Source of the DNA: an uncultured Sunxiuqinia sp.
GTDB lineage: Bacteria > Bacteroidota > Bacteroidia > Bacteroidales > Prolixibacteraceae
NCBI RefSeq assembly: GCF_947495665.1
Contig: NZ_CANLZV010000009.1
Span: 1 to 64,000 of the forward strand
Direction: 5' to 3'
DNA length: 64,000 bases
Shown here one piece after another: positions 26,677 through 35,201 of the stretch. Both the position numbers and the translations under genes were made by a program. Numbering within the stretch: position 1 is the first letter of the stretch; each line of letters starts with the position of its first letter. The notes beneath the pieces were generated by a model. It had not been told where the DNA came from, searched no databases, and saw nothing but the letters and a program-made list of their open reading frames with translations.

Positions 26677-27822
26677 ATGACAAAAACATTCGCCTTGGCA
26701 CTAATCCTTACCTTTGTGGTAGGATGTGCTCCCCAGAAACCCACCTTTGAGCCCCCTGTAATTCCGGTGTACAAAGCCTCAATGGAGGAGGTAGAGGTCT
26801 ACAAAGATTTTATCGGTCAAACCTATGGCCTTTATGATATTTCCGTTCGAGCCCGCGTTGATGGGTATTTGGAAGGCATTCATTTTAAAGAAGGCGGAAA
26901 AGTCAAAAAAGGGCAATTGCTCTACTCCATCGATCCGGCTCCTTTAAATGCAAAAGTAGCTGAAGCCATGAGCCTTCTGGCCCAGGCAAAAACCAACCTG
27001 ATTAAAGCTGAAAGCGACTACAACCGCTATAAACCACTTGTTGCTAATAAAGCCGTCAGTCAAAGTGATTATGACGCTGTTGTTGCCAGCTATGGGGCAG
27101 CCCAAGCCTCACTGGAAGCAGCCCAGGCCTCACTCGACTATGCCAAAATTCAGCAAAGCTACACGAAAATATACGCTCCAATCAGCGGCATTATCGGAGC
27201 TTCAGAAGCAAAGACCGGAGATTATGTCGGGCTTGCTCCCAACCCGGTTGTGCTGAATACAATATCTCAACTAGACACCATCCTGGTTCACTTCTACTTA
27301 ACCGAATTGCAATACCTGAACATTTCTCAACTCGAAAAAGCCCAGCAAGCCATTGCGGAACCAAACAAACAGGAAAAAGAAGCAGAGGTTCAGCTTTTCT
27401 TTGCCAACGGTAGCCGACATACTCACTTGGGACGGGTTGATTTTGTTGGACGGAACATTAATCCAACAACCGGAACAATTCTGGTGCAAGCCTCTTTCCC
27501 CAACCCCAAAGAAACCATACGCCCCGGACAATTTGCCCGCTTAAGAATCGGTTTTGCCGAACGGGCCAAAGCAGTAGTCATTCCGTTAAAGTGCTTACAG
27601 GAAGTTCAGGGGCAATACCACGTCTATGTGGTAAACGACAAGGACGAAGTAGAATTCAAATCTGTTGAGGCTGGTGAAACCCTGCAGGACATCGTGATTA
27701 TTCGCCAGGGAATCAGCCCGGGAGATCTGGTCATTCTTGAAGGAACCAACCGGGTTCGAACAGGAATGCAAATAACTCCTCAACCACAAGAGTTTGTTAG
27801 TGTACGCAACGAAGAACAATAA
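26677..27822 (+). CDS. RND efflux periplasmic adaptor (membrane fusion protein)
   Basis: A 381-residue AcrA/MexE-type adaptor. An upstream in-frame TTG exists at 26635, but the ATG at 26677 gives a proper lipoprotein signal (FVVGC, Cys17), so I use it. The barrel-sandwich halves are visible as VRARVDGYLEGIHFKEGGKVKKGQLLYSIDP and IYAPISGIIGASEAKTGDYV. A coiled-coil hairpin lies between them (AEAMSLLAQAKTNLIKAESDYNRY and QASLEAAQASLDYAKIQ). It links the inner-membrane pump to the outer-membrane channel. The pump gene follows after three bases, so the three genes form one operon. The substrate cannot be predicted. Confidence 0.93.
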   Translation: MTKTFALALILTFVVGCAPQKPTFEPPVIPVYKASMEEVEVYKDFIGQTYGLYDISVRARVDGYLEGIHFKEGGKVKKGQLLYSIDPAPLNAKVAEAMSLLAQAKTNLIKAESDYNRYKPLVANKAVSQSDYDAVVASYGAAQASLEAAQASLDYAKIQQSYTKIYAPISGIIGASEAKTGDYVGLAPNPVVLNTISQLDTILVHFYLTELQYLNISQLEKAQQAIAEPNKQEKEAEVQLFFANGSRHTHLGRVDFVGRNINPTTGTILVQASFPNPKETIRPGQFARLRIGFAERAKAVVIPLKCLQEVQGQYHVYVVNDKDEVEFKSVEAGETLQDIVIIRQGISPGDLVILEGTNRVRTGMQITPQPQEFVSVRNEEQ

Positions 27823-27825
27823 GCT

Positions 27826-30800
27826 ATGGGAAATTTTTTCGTTAAACGGCCCATCGTGGCCATGGTTATTGCGATCGTTATTCTGATCGTCGGAGGGATC
27901 TCGGCCATACAACTTCCCATGGAACAGTTCCCGGACATTACGCCACCAATGGTTCAGGTAAGAGCTCAGTACAGTGGAGCCAACGCCATCAATGTAGAAC
28001 AATCAGTTGCCACTCCTTTGGAACAGGAAATCAATGGCGTGGAAAACATGCTTTACATGAAATCGACCAACGCCAACGACGGCAGTATGGTCATTAGTAT
28101 TTCATTTGAAATAGGCACTGATCCGGACATGAATACGGTGTTTGCCCAAAACAGGGCCTCTGCCGCTACGGCCAAACTCCCGGAAGAAGTTAAACGAATG
28201 GGTGTTACCACCAAAAAAAGCATGAGTAGCATTGTTATGGCTTTGGCCATTTATAGTGATGGACGATACGATCAGAAATTTCTGGGGAACTATTCCATCA
28301 TCAACATTCAGGATGTACTGGCACGGGTTAGAGGAGTAGGCCGTGTCACCGTCATGGGAGCCGGCAACTACTCCATGCGTATTTGGATCAAGCCAGACCG
28401 GCTATCACAGTTGAACCTCACTGTCCCTGAAATTACCAATGCTATCCGGCAGCAAAACACCATTGTTCCCGGCGGTAAGTTTGGCGCCGAACCGGCCCCT
28501 CCAGGTACCGAACACACCTACACCGTTACTTTACCCGACAGGCTGGTTACTGCCGAAGAGTTTGGAGAAATTGCCATTCGCACCAACCAGGATGGCAGCC
28601 AACTCAAACTAAAAGATGTAGCCACCATCGAACTGGGATCGGAAAGCTATAACACCGAAGCCCACTATCAGGGAAAACCCTGCGCTTTAATTTCCATTTA
28701 TCAGTCTCCGGGAACCAACGCGGTTACCATGGGCGAAGAAATTATAAAGACAATGGATGAGCTGGCAGCCTCCTTTCCTGAAGGAATACAATACGAAACA
28801 GCATTGGACGCCACAGCTCCTATTACTGCAGGACTTAAAGAAGTAGTCATCACCCTCATTGTTGCTTTAATTCTAGTCATCCTTGTCGTATTCCTGTTTA
28901 TTCAGGATTGGCGGGCAACCCTTATTCCAACCATTGCAATCCCGGTTTCTCTAATCGGAGCATTTGCCATTTTTCCATTGTTGGGATTCACCATCAACAC
29001 CCTCTCTTTACTGGGACTTGTTCTTGCCATCGGAATTGTTGTGGATGATGCCATTGTGGTTGTCGAAGCCGTGCAGGTTAATATTGAAAACGGCATGGAT
29101 CGAAAAACAGCCACCATTGCAGCCATGAAAGAGGTTACAGCTCCGGTTATAGCAACCACTCTGGTGCTTGTTGCCGTATTTATTCCGGTAGCCTCCATGG
29201 GCGGAATTAGCGGTCGGCTGTATCAGCAATTTGCCATTACCGTAGCCGTTTCCGTGGTATTTTCATCGGTCAATGCCTTGACCCTGTCCCCTGCCCTGGC
29301 TTCCATTCTTCTTCGGAAACCAACGTTGCCTGGCGGTTTGCTTGGTCGCTTTTTCAAAACCTTCAACAAGGCTTTTGAACGAGGCTCCGTCAACTACATG
29401 AAAGTTACCCATATTGTTGCTCGGAAGATTACGCGAAGTATCCTGTTCCTGGTCATGACGGTGGTCTTAACAGTTGTTGTCAGCCTGTTTGTTCCCGAAG
29501 GATTCATCCCCGAAGAAGATCAAGGCTATCTGTTTGTAAACATGCAGCTTCCTGATGCGGCCTCGCTGCAACGCTCGACTAAAGTCGTTGATGACGTACA
29601 AGCGATCCTTGAAAATGTAGAAGAGATTCAAAGTGTCGCTTCCGTGGCAGGCTTTAACCTGCTTTCAGGAAGTATGTCCACCAACTCAGCCATATGTTTT
29701 ATTACCTTGAAGAAATGGGATGAACGCAAGTTGAAAGCCAACCAGGTTGCTCAAAAGCTAAACATGCTTTTCAACCAAAACATCAAAGCAGCCCAGGTGC
29801 TCTCTTTCGGACCACCAGCCATTCCCGGACTTGGAAACGGCTCCGGCTTTACCCTCATGTTGCAAGACAAGCAGGGACACACGCCTCAATTCCTTTCAGA
29901 ACAAAGCGAACTGTTTATACGAGCAGCCATGCAGCGGCCCGAAATTGCCAATATTTTCACCACCTACCGTTCGAATGTTCCCCAACGACGGCTAAACATT
30001 AATCGGGACAAAGCACTGAAATCCGGTGTCCAGTTGAATGACCTTTACACCACCATCAGTGCCTTCTTAGGAGGTGCTTACATTAACGACTTCAACCGGT
30101 TTGGACGACTATACAAAGCCTACTTACAGGCGGCTCCTGAATATCGTCAGGATGGCAATCAACTCAACATGTATTTCATTAAAAACAGCGATGGGGTTAG
30201 CCTGCCACTTTCTTCACTGGTCACAGTTGAAAAAAGCTCCGGAGCAGACTACACCAACCGTTTCAACCTTTACCGGGCTGTTGAACTGTCGGGTTCGCCA
30301 GCTTCCGGATACAGTTCAGCGCAAGCCCTTACAGCCTTGGAAGAAGTCGCTCAGGAAGTATTGCCTCCGGGCATGGGATACGAGTGGGCCAACATGTCGT
30401 ACCAGGAGAAAAAAGCAAGTGGCTCGGGAGCAATCGTTTTTGTCTTCGCTTTAATCTTTGTCTTCCTGATTTTGGCTGCACAATACGAAAGTTGGTCGCT
30501 CCCTTTCAGCATTCTGCTCGGAACGCCATTTGCCATTCTTGGAGCCATGCTTTTTGTTTTACTTGCACGCTTTATAAGCCCCAGCTTCGAGAACAATGTA
30601 TTTATGCAGATTTCGCTGGTTATGCTCATTGCCATGGCCGCAAAAAATGCCATTCTGATTGTTGAGTTTGCTAAAATCAAATTTGATGAAGGCATGAGCT
30701 TATATGATGCAGCCATTGAATCGGCACGGCTCCGTTTTCGTCCCATTTTGATGACTGCCTTTTCATTCATCCTCGGCGTATTACCTCTTGTTGTAGCATC

Positions 30801-30972
30801 CGGAGCCGGAGCCGAAGCCCGCAAAGTGATGGGCATGGCCTTATTCGGAGGAATGACCATCGCCACTTTACTTGGAGTCGTCATGTATCCGATGTTATTT
30901 GTTTTCATCGGAAAGCTGGCTAAATACGAAGAAAAAAGAGCATTAGCCAATCAACAAAAACCAAAAGAGTAG
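27826..30972 (+). CDS. RND efflux pump, HAE1 (AcrB-like) family
   Basis: A 1048-residue inner-membrane transporter of full AcrB length. The N terminus MGNFFVKRPIVAMVIAI is standard for the family. The proton-relay Asp pair is in LAIGIVVDDAIVVVE in TM4 and the matching Lys in MAAKNAILIVEFAK in TM10. Porter-domain features such as GFIPEEDQGYLFV and the pore/docking regions are complete. Proton-driven export of hydrophobic compounds, toxins or bile-like molecules is usual for the family. Position between two glycan clusters does not by itself tie it to glycan use. It is flanked by its adaptor and an outer-membrane factor. Confidence 0.95.
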   Translation: MGNFFVKRPIVAMVIAIVILIVGGISAIQLPMEQFPDITPPMVQVRAQYSGANAINVEQSVATPLEQEINGVENMLYMKSTNANDGSMVISISFEIGTDPDMNTVFAQNRASAATAKLPEEVKRMGVTTKKSMSSIVMALAIYSDGRYDQKFLGNYSIINIQDVLARVRGVGRVTVMGAGNYSMRIWIKPDRLSQLNLTVPEITNAIRQQNTIVPGGKFGAEPAPPGTEHTYTVTLPDRLVTAEEFGEIAIRTNQDGSQLKLKDVATIELGSESYNTEAHYQGKPCALISIYQSPGTNAVTMGEEIIKTMDELAASFPEGIQYETALDATAPITAGLKEVVITLIVALILVILVVFLFIQDWRATLIPTIAIPVSLIGAFAIFPLLGFTINTLSLLGLVLAIGIVVDDAIVVVEAVQVNIENGMDRKTATIAAMKEVTAPVIATTLVLVAVFIPVASMGGISGRLYQQFAITVAVSVVFSSVNALTLSPALASILLRKPTLPGGLLGRFFKTFNKAFERGSVNYMKVTHIVARKITRSILFLVMTVVLTVVVSLFVPEGFIPEEDQGYLFVNMQLPDAASLQRSTKVVDDVQAILENVEEIQSVASVAGFNLLSGSMSTNSAICFITLKKWDERKLKANQVAQKLNMLFNQNIKAAQVLSFGPPAIPGLGNGSGFTLMLQDKQGHTPQFLSEQSELFIRAAMQRPEIANIFTTYRSNVPQRRLNINRDKALKSGVQLNDLYTTISAFLGGAYINDFNRFGRLYKAYLQAAPEYRQDGNQLNMYFIKNSDGVSLPLSSLVTVEKSSGADYTNRFNLYRAVELSGSPASGYSSAQALTALEEVAQEVLPPGMGYEWANMSYQEKKASGSGAIVFVFALIFVFLILAAQYESWSLPFSILLGTPFAILGAMLFVLLARFISPSFENNVFMQISLVMLIAMAAKNAILIVEFAKIKFDEGMSLYDAAIESARLRFRPILMTAFSFILGVLPLVVASGAGAEARKVMGMALFGGMTIATLLGVVMYPMLFVFIGKLAKYEEKRALANQQKPKE

Positions 30973-30976
30973 CCTT

Positions 30977-32350
30977 ATGAAAATGATTCGAGCCATCGCT
31001 TTGCTTTTTCTGGGAATCCTAATTCTCGGAGGATGCAGAGTCGGAAAAAACTATACCCGACCCGAAGTTCAACTTCCGGAGCATTACCTTTTTGACGAAG
31101 AGAAAGCCAATTTTGACGATAAGCTGAAATGGTGGAACCTGTTTAATGATCCGGAATTGGATACCCTGATTCAAAAAGCATTGCACAACAATAAAGACCT
31201 GTTGGCCACTGCCCAAAGAGTTGAAGCCGTGCGCCACCAGTTGGCCATCCAAAAAGCTGATTTGTACCCGCAGTTTTCTTATTCAGGTACAGCCGGAAGA
31301 GGCAATTATGCGGGAAGCAAACTTCCCAACCCGGTCAACAGCTTTAACCTGATTGGACAAGCTAGTTGGGAACTGGATTTCTGGGGAAAAATAAGACGAA
31401 TGAATGAAGCGGCTCAAGCCCAATACCTGGCCAGCGAACATGGGTTAAATGCCTTACGGCTTTCGCTTGTCACTACCTTGGCAACGACCTATTTTCAAGT
31501 TCAGGAGTTTAACGCCAAACTGCAAATTGCTGAATCGACCTATGCGATTAGGGATAGCTCCTACCAGATTTTGCAGTACCGCTTTGATGCAGGAATCATT
31601 CCGGCAATTGACCTGAACCATTCCCGAATTCAAAAAGCCATCGCCGAGGCAGCTATCCCTCTTTACAAGCGGTTGGCAACACAATCGGAGAATTTCCTGG
31701 CTATCCTGGTTGGCGAGTATCCCAGTCAGCAAGACTATGCCAATAAGCTGAATGTTTACGCGCAGGTTCCGGAAATACCAGCAGGCATTCCTTCAAGTTT
31801 GTTGGACCGCCGACCGGATATCATGCAAGCAGAACAAGAATTAATTGCCCAAACTGCAATGGTTGGCGTTGCGCAAGCATTGCGTTTGCCATCATTTAGT
31901 TTAACGGGCTTACTCGGTGTTGCCAGCAACGATTTAAGTGAGCTTACTTCTGGTGATCCGGCCTGGAATGTCAATGGAAGCCTTTTGGGACCGCTTTTCA
32001 ACTGGCAAAAAAATGCCAACCGCGTAAAGGCTGAAGAAGCGCTTACCCAAGCGGCCATCCACCAATATGAAGGCATCGTTCTCCATGCTTTTCGAGAAGT
32101 AGAAGATGCCCTGGTAGCTATTCAAACCCTGAAACAGGAAGAAAAAGCGATTCAGGAACATGTTGATGCTGCGGTTGAAGCTGCAAAACTTTCTGAAGAA
32201 AGGTATGACAAAGGAATTGCCAGCTACATCGAATTTCTTGAAAGCCAGCGCCAGGCCTTTGATGCTCAAATGTCGTTAACCAGCAACAAACAGGATTTAC
32301 TCGAAGCCTTTATCAATTTGTACCAGGCCTTGGGAGGAGGCTGGGAATAG
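30977..32350 (+). CDS. Outer-membrane efflux channel, NodT/OprM-type lipoprotein
   Basis: A 457-residue TolC-like outer-membrane factor with lipobox LILGGC (Cys20). Two OEP repeats are recognisable from LKWWNLFNDPELDTLIQKALHNNKDLLATAQRVEAVR and SLLDRRPDIMQAEQELIAQTA, the RRPDI box being diagnostic. GIVLHAFREVEDAL and YDKGIASYIEFLESQRQAF belong to the second repeat. It provides the exit duct for the RND pump, whose gene ends four bases upstream. No terminator was recognised in the 221 bases before the convergent AraC gene. Confidence 0.94.
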   Translation: MKMIRAIALLFLGILILGGCRVGKNYTRPEVQLPEHYLFDEEKANFDDKLKWWNLFNDPELDTLIQKALHNNKDLLATAQRVEAVRHQLAIQKADLYPQFSYSGTAGRGNYAGSKLPNPVNSFNLIGQASWELDFWGKIRRMNEAAQAQYLASEHGLNALRLSLVTTLATTYFQVQEFNAKLQIAESTYAIRDSSYQILQYRFDAGIIPAIDLNHSRIQKAIAEAAIPLYKRLATQSENFLAILVGEYPSQQDYANKLNVYAQVPEIPAGIPSSLLDRRPDIMQAEQELIAQTAMVGVAQALRLPSFSLTGLLGVASNDLSELTSGDPAWNVNGSLLGPLFNWQKNANRVKAEEALTQAAIHQYEGIVLHAFREVEDALVAIQTLKQEEKAIQEHVDAAVEAAKLSEERYDKGIASYIEFLESQRQAFDAQMSLTSNKQDLLEAFINLYQALGGGWE

Positions 32351-32398
32351 AGCACTTGTGAAGAAGTGCCTAAAGTTGGAGAAGAAGAGTGCCCGGAG

Positions 32399-32513
32399 AA
32401 TGGTGATCAGTGGTTGGTGACTGGGTGGTTATGAGTGCCTGCCTAATGCCTATTGTCTTGATTATGAAAACCCGGGCATCTAAAGTCTATTGTCTATCTT
32501 CTAATGCCTTGAT
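32399..32513. repeat. Degenerate 7-bp phased repeats in a convergent intergenic gap
   Basis: Successive heptads keep register: CCTAATG, CCTATTG, TCTTGAT at 32442-32462, then TCTAAAG, TCTATTG, TCTATCT, TCTAATG, CCTTGAT at 32479-32513. A looser GTGGTTG/GTGACTG pattern precedes them at 32403-32435. The consensus is roughly YCTAWTG. The tract has no ORF and lies between the convergent efflux and AraC genes. Confidence 0.6.
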
Positions 32514-32571
32514 TCCTGCTTTTAAGATCCCGTCCGGCTTAGGAATGACTTCACTCCCCTTCCGCCCCCTC

Positions 32572-33447
32572 TCAACGCTTACGGTAAGCCCGGGGAGTCA
32601 CATTCATCACTTTTCGGAACTGTCTTGAAAAATAGAACTGGTCATCGTAACCCAGTTGATAAGCCACTTCAGCAATACTAAGCGATCGCTTATCCAAAAG
32701 CTGACAGGCTCGCTGAATCTTTAATTGTATAAAGTATTCAATCGGAGAATAACCCGTTCTATTTTGGAACGTACGCGAGTAATGCGATGCAGAAAGGGCA
32801 ACAACCGAAGCGATTTGCTCCAACTTCAATTTTCGATCCAGATTTTCGAGCATGTAATTAATGGTTTGAGCAACCACATCATCTTCATCTGATAATTTGA
32901 CCTCGCGAAATTGTTGCACATGTGAAAAAGAAGCCAACAGGTATCGCAAACAAAGGTTGACATATTCCAGCGTCTCCTGACTATAACCCCGTTCCAGGTT
33001 ACGAAAGATTTCAGCAAACAGGTTGAGGCGATCATGTATTCGTGAATTTCGCTCCCGCTTAATATCAAAACACGCCCCCGACAAACGATGATAAAGCATT
33101 GCTTTTTCTCCGGTAAAGTGAATCCAATAGATTGACCATGGCTGCTTTGAAGACGAATGATAAGCATGACCTACTCCAGCAGGGATAATAAAATATTGAT
33201 CAGCATGAATCGGATAATCCGTTTCCTTTATTCGAATAACCCCTTCGCCATCCAGGCAATAAATTAAAATATACTGAGCACTTCCACGCTCTCGAAATCT
33301 AAAGTGATGCCTGGCTTGCGGGTAATAACCAATGTCGGTAAAATACAAATCATTAATCAACCGGTTTTGCCTGATCAGATTAACGACCTTCTCGGGCAGA
33401 ACAAAACTCAATTGTCCCGGAAATCCCTCTTCTTTTTTCATGAGCAA
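32572..33447 (-). CDS. AraC-family transcriptional regulator
   Basis: A 291-residue regulator with an N-terminal cupin-like sensing domain (about 40-115: YILIYCLDGEGVIRIKETDYPIHADQYFIIPAGVGHAYHS) and a C-terminal double helix-turn-helix (about 190-291: MLENLDRKLKLEQIASVVALSASHYSRTFQNRTGYSP, SIAEVAYQLGYDDQFYFSRQFRKVMNVTP). This layout matches sugar-responsive AraC/RhaS/XylR-type activators. It is divergent from the MFS-GH2-GH36-sulfatase operon across 353 bp, which makes that operon its most likely target; a sugar ligand is inferred. Its 3' end faces the efflux operon. Confidence 0.92.
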   Translation of the reverse strand: MLMKKEEGFPGQLSFVLPEKVVNLIRQNRLINDLYFTDIGYYPQARHHFRFRERGSAQYILIYCLDGEGVIRIKETDYPIHADQYFIIPAGVGHAYHSSSKQPWSIYWIHFTGEKAMLYHRLSGACFDIKRERNSRIHDRLNLFAEIFRNLERGYSQETLEYVNLCLRYLLASFSHVQQFREVKLSDEDDVVAQTINYMLENLDRKLKLEQIASVVALSASHYSRTFQNRTGYSPIEYFIQLKIQRACQLLDKRSLSIAEVAYQLGYDDQFYFSRQFRKVMNVTPRAYRKR

Positions 33448-33800
33448 CAGCTAAGTATAAACATCACATACTTAATAAACTTATTCAATATCGATTCAAG
33501 CTTTCGAATTCCTGAGCTCCACCACACACCAATGACTTAATGCCGACCATCAATATTAAATGAATACTGCCTAAATAACGAATCCGAATTCTTGACTGGA
33601 CAAAACTATCAAAATAGCAACACATTACCAATAACCACTAAGTTCAAATCTTTATAAAACCCTAAAAAGCAAACAGAAAACAAAAACATCAAAATATACC
33701 AAATAGCAAGATAATCCATAAAATCACAAAATAATTCATTTGTCATTTGCTCATTTGGTGCTAGATTTGCCTTCAAGTATAACCCCATAAACCTAAACAC
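33448..33800. other. Divergent regulatory region between the AraC gene and the MFS operon
   Basis: An A/T-rich spacer of 353 bp, the expected binding region for the AraC regulator. A consensus promoter for the plus-strand operon lies at 33739-33769. I did not recognise a clear pair of AraC half-sites. No credible ORF is present. Confidence 0.6.
33739..33769 (+). promoter_or_regulatory. Consensus Bacteroidota promoter of the MFS-GH2-GH36-sulfatase operon
   Basis: TTTG at 33739-33742 and TAGATTTG at 33762-33769 are separated by exactly 19 bases, a full match to the Bacteroidota housekeeping promoter (TTTG-N19-21-TAnnTTTG). Transcription should begin near 33776, giving a leader of about 25 nt before the ATG at 33801. 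Confidence 0.75.
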
Positions 33801-35180
33801 ATGAATAAAAGGTTCATTTTCGGCATCACACTCATCTCTGCACTCGGAGGCCTGCTCTTTGGGTACGACTGGGTAGTCATTGGCGGTGCCAAACCTTTTT
33901 ACGAACGTTTTTTCGACATTGTCAACTCACCAACCCTTCAGGGATGGGCCATGAGCAGCGCCCTAATCGGCTGCTTATTTGGAGCGCTGTCCTCCGGATT
34001 CATTTCCGATCGCTTCGGACGGAAACCATCGCTGATTTGCGCTGCTGCTCTGTTTACCATTTCTGCTTTGGGAACGGGCTATGTTTCTCAATTTACCCCA
34101 TTTATCATCTTCCGGCTGGTAGGTGGGCTTGGCATTGGATTAGCGTCTGCTATTTCGCCTGTTTACATTGCAGAAATTGCTCCGGCAGCAACGCGAGGGC
34201 GCCTGGTTTCAGTCAACCAACTTACCATCGTCATTGGAATTTTGCTAGCGCAAATAATCAATTTGCTTATTGCTGACAAAGTTGATCCGGGAGCTTCTGA
34301 TCAGGCAATCCTGAATTCCTGGAATGGGCAATGGGGATGGCGCTGGATGTTTTGGGCTGAACTGGCTCCGGCTTTACTGTTTTTCATTTTGGCATTCTTC
34401 ATTCCGGAAAGTCCGCGCTTCCTTCTTAAGAAAGGAGATAATGCCGAAGCTCGAAAAATTCTATCACGCATTGGAGGCGCTGATTATGCCCGGCAGGAAG
34501 AAGCTAGCATCAACGAATCCTTTACCGAGCACTCCTCCCGAATCAACTGGAGCAAACTCCGTTCAAAAAAAATACGCCCAATACTTGTCATTGGCATTGT
34601 TCTGGCGGCATTCCAGCAATGGTGCGGAATCAATGTCATTTTCAACTATGCTGAAGAGGTGTTTACCTCCGCCGGCTACTCGTTGAATGACATGCTGTTC
34701 AATATTGTTGTTACCGGAACAGTTAACCTGCTTTTCACCCTGCTTGCCATGCGGGTTGTTGACAGCTGGGGACGCCGAAAACTACTATTGACCGGATCTT
34801 TGGGATTAGCCGTCATCTACCTGACCATGGGCATTTGTTTCTTTCTTGAATTGAAAGGCCTGGCTATTTTAAGCCTTGTATTGCTGGCGATTGCCACTTA
34901 TGCCATGACCCTTGCACCGGTTACCTGGGTGGTTCTTTCCGAGATCTTCCCAAACAGCATTCGGGGAGCAGCCATGGCTATCGCCACCATGTCGCTTTGG
35001 ATTGCCAGCTTTGTGCTCACCTATACTTTCCCAATACTGAATAAATGGCTAAATGCCAGTGGCACATTCTGGCTTTATGCCTTTATCTGCATCGCAGGGT
35101 TCCTGTTTATTCTGAAGAAACTGCCTGAAACCAAAGGAAAAAGTTTGGAAGAAATTGAAAAATTAGAGACTGAAAGTTAA
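33801..35180 (+). CDS. MFS sugar porter (XylE/GLUT-type)
   Basis: A 459-residue 12-helix major facilitator of the sugar porter family. Diagnostic motifs are GGLLFGYDWVVIGG at the start of TM1, SDRFGRKPSLI between TM2 and TM3, PESPRFLL before the central loop, DSWGRRKLLL after TM8 and the C-terminal PETKGKSLEEIE. It imports a monosaccharide by proton symport across the inner membrane. It is not a FucP-type fucose permease by these motifs, so xylose, galactose, glucose or another aldose is as likely as fucose. As first gene of the operon it precedes two GH2 enzymes and probably takes up a product of them (inference). Confidence 0.93.
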   Translation: MNKRFIFGITLISALGGLLFGYDWVVIGGAKPFYERFFDIVNSPTLQGWAMSSALIGCLFGALSSGFISDRFGRKPSLICAAALFTISALGTGYVSQFTPFIIFRLVGGLGIGLASAISPVYIAEIAPAATRGRLVSVNQLTIVIGILLAQIINLLIADKVDPGASDQAILNSWNGQWGWRWMFWAELAPALLFFILAFFIPESPRFLLKKGDNAEARKILSRIGGADYARQEEASINESFTEHSSRINWSKLRSKKIRPILVIGIVLAAFQQWCGINVIFNYAEEVFTSAGYSLNDMLFNIVVTGTVNLLFTLLAMRVVDSWGRRKLLLTGSLGLAVIYLTMGICFFLELKGLAILSLVLLAIATYAMTLAPVTWVVLSEIFPNSIRGAAMAIATMSLWIASFVLTYTFPILNKWLNASGTFWLYAFICIAGFLFILKKLPETKGKSLEEIEKLETES

Positions 35181-35201
35181 ACTTACTATTATACAAAACA
35201 G

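Noticed and set aside
30351-30950. 199-codon minus-strand frame inside the RND pump gene
   Set aside because: Antisense shadow of a strongly conserved transporter sequence.
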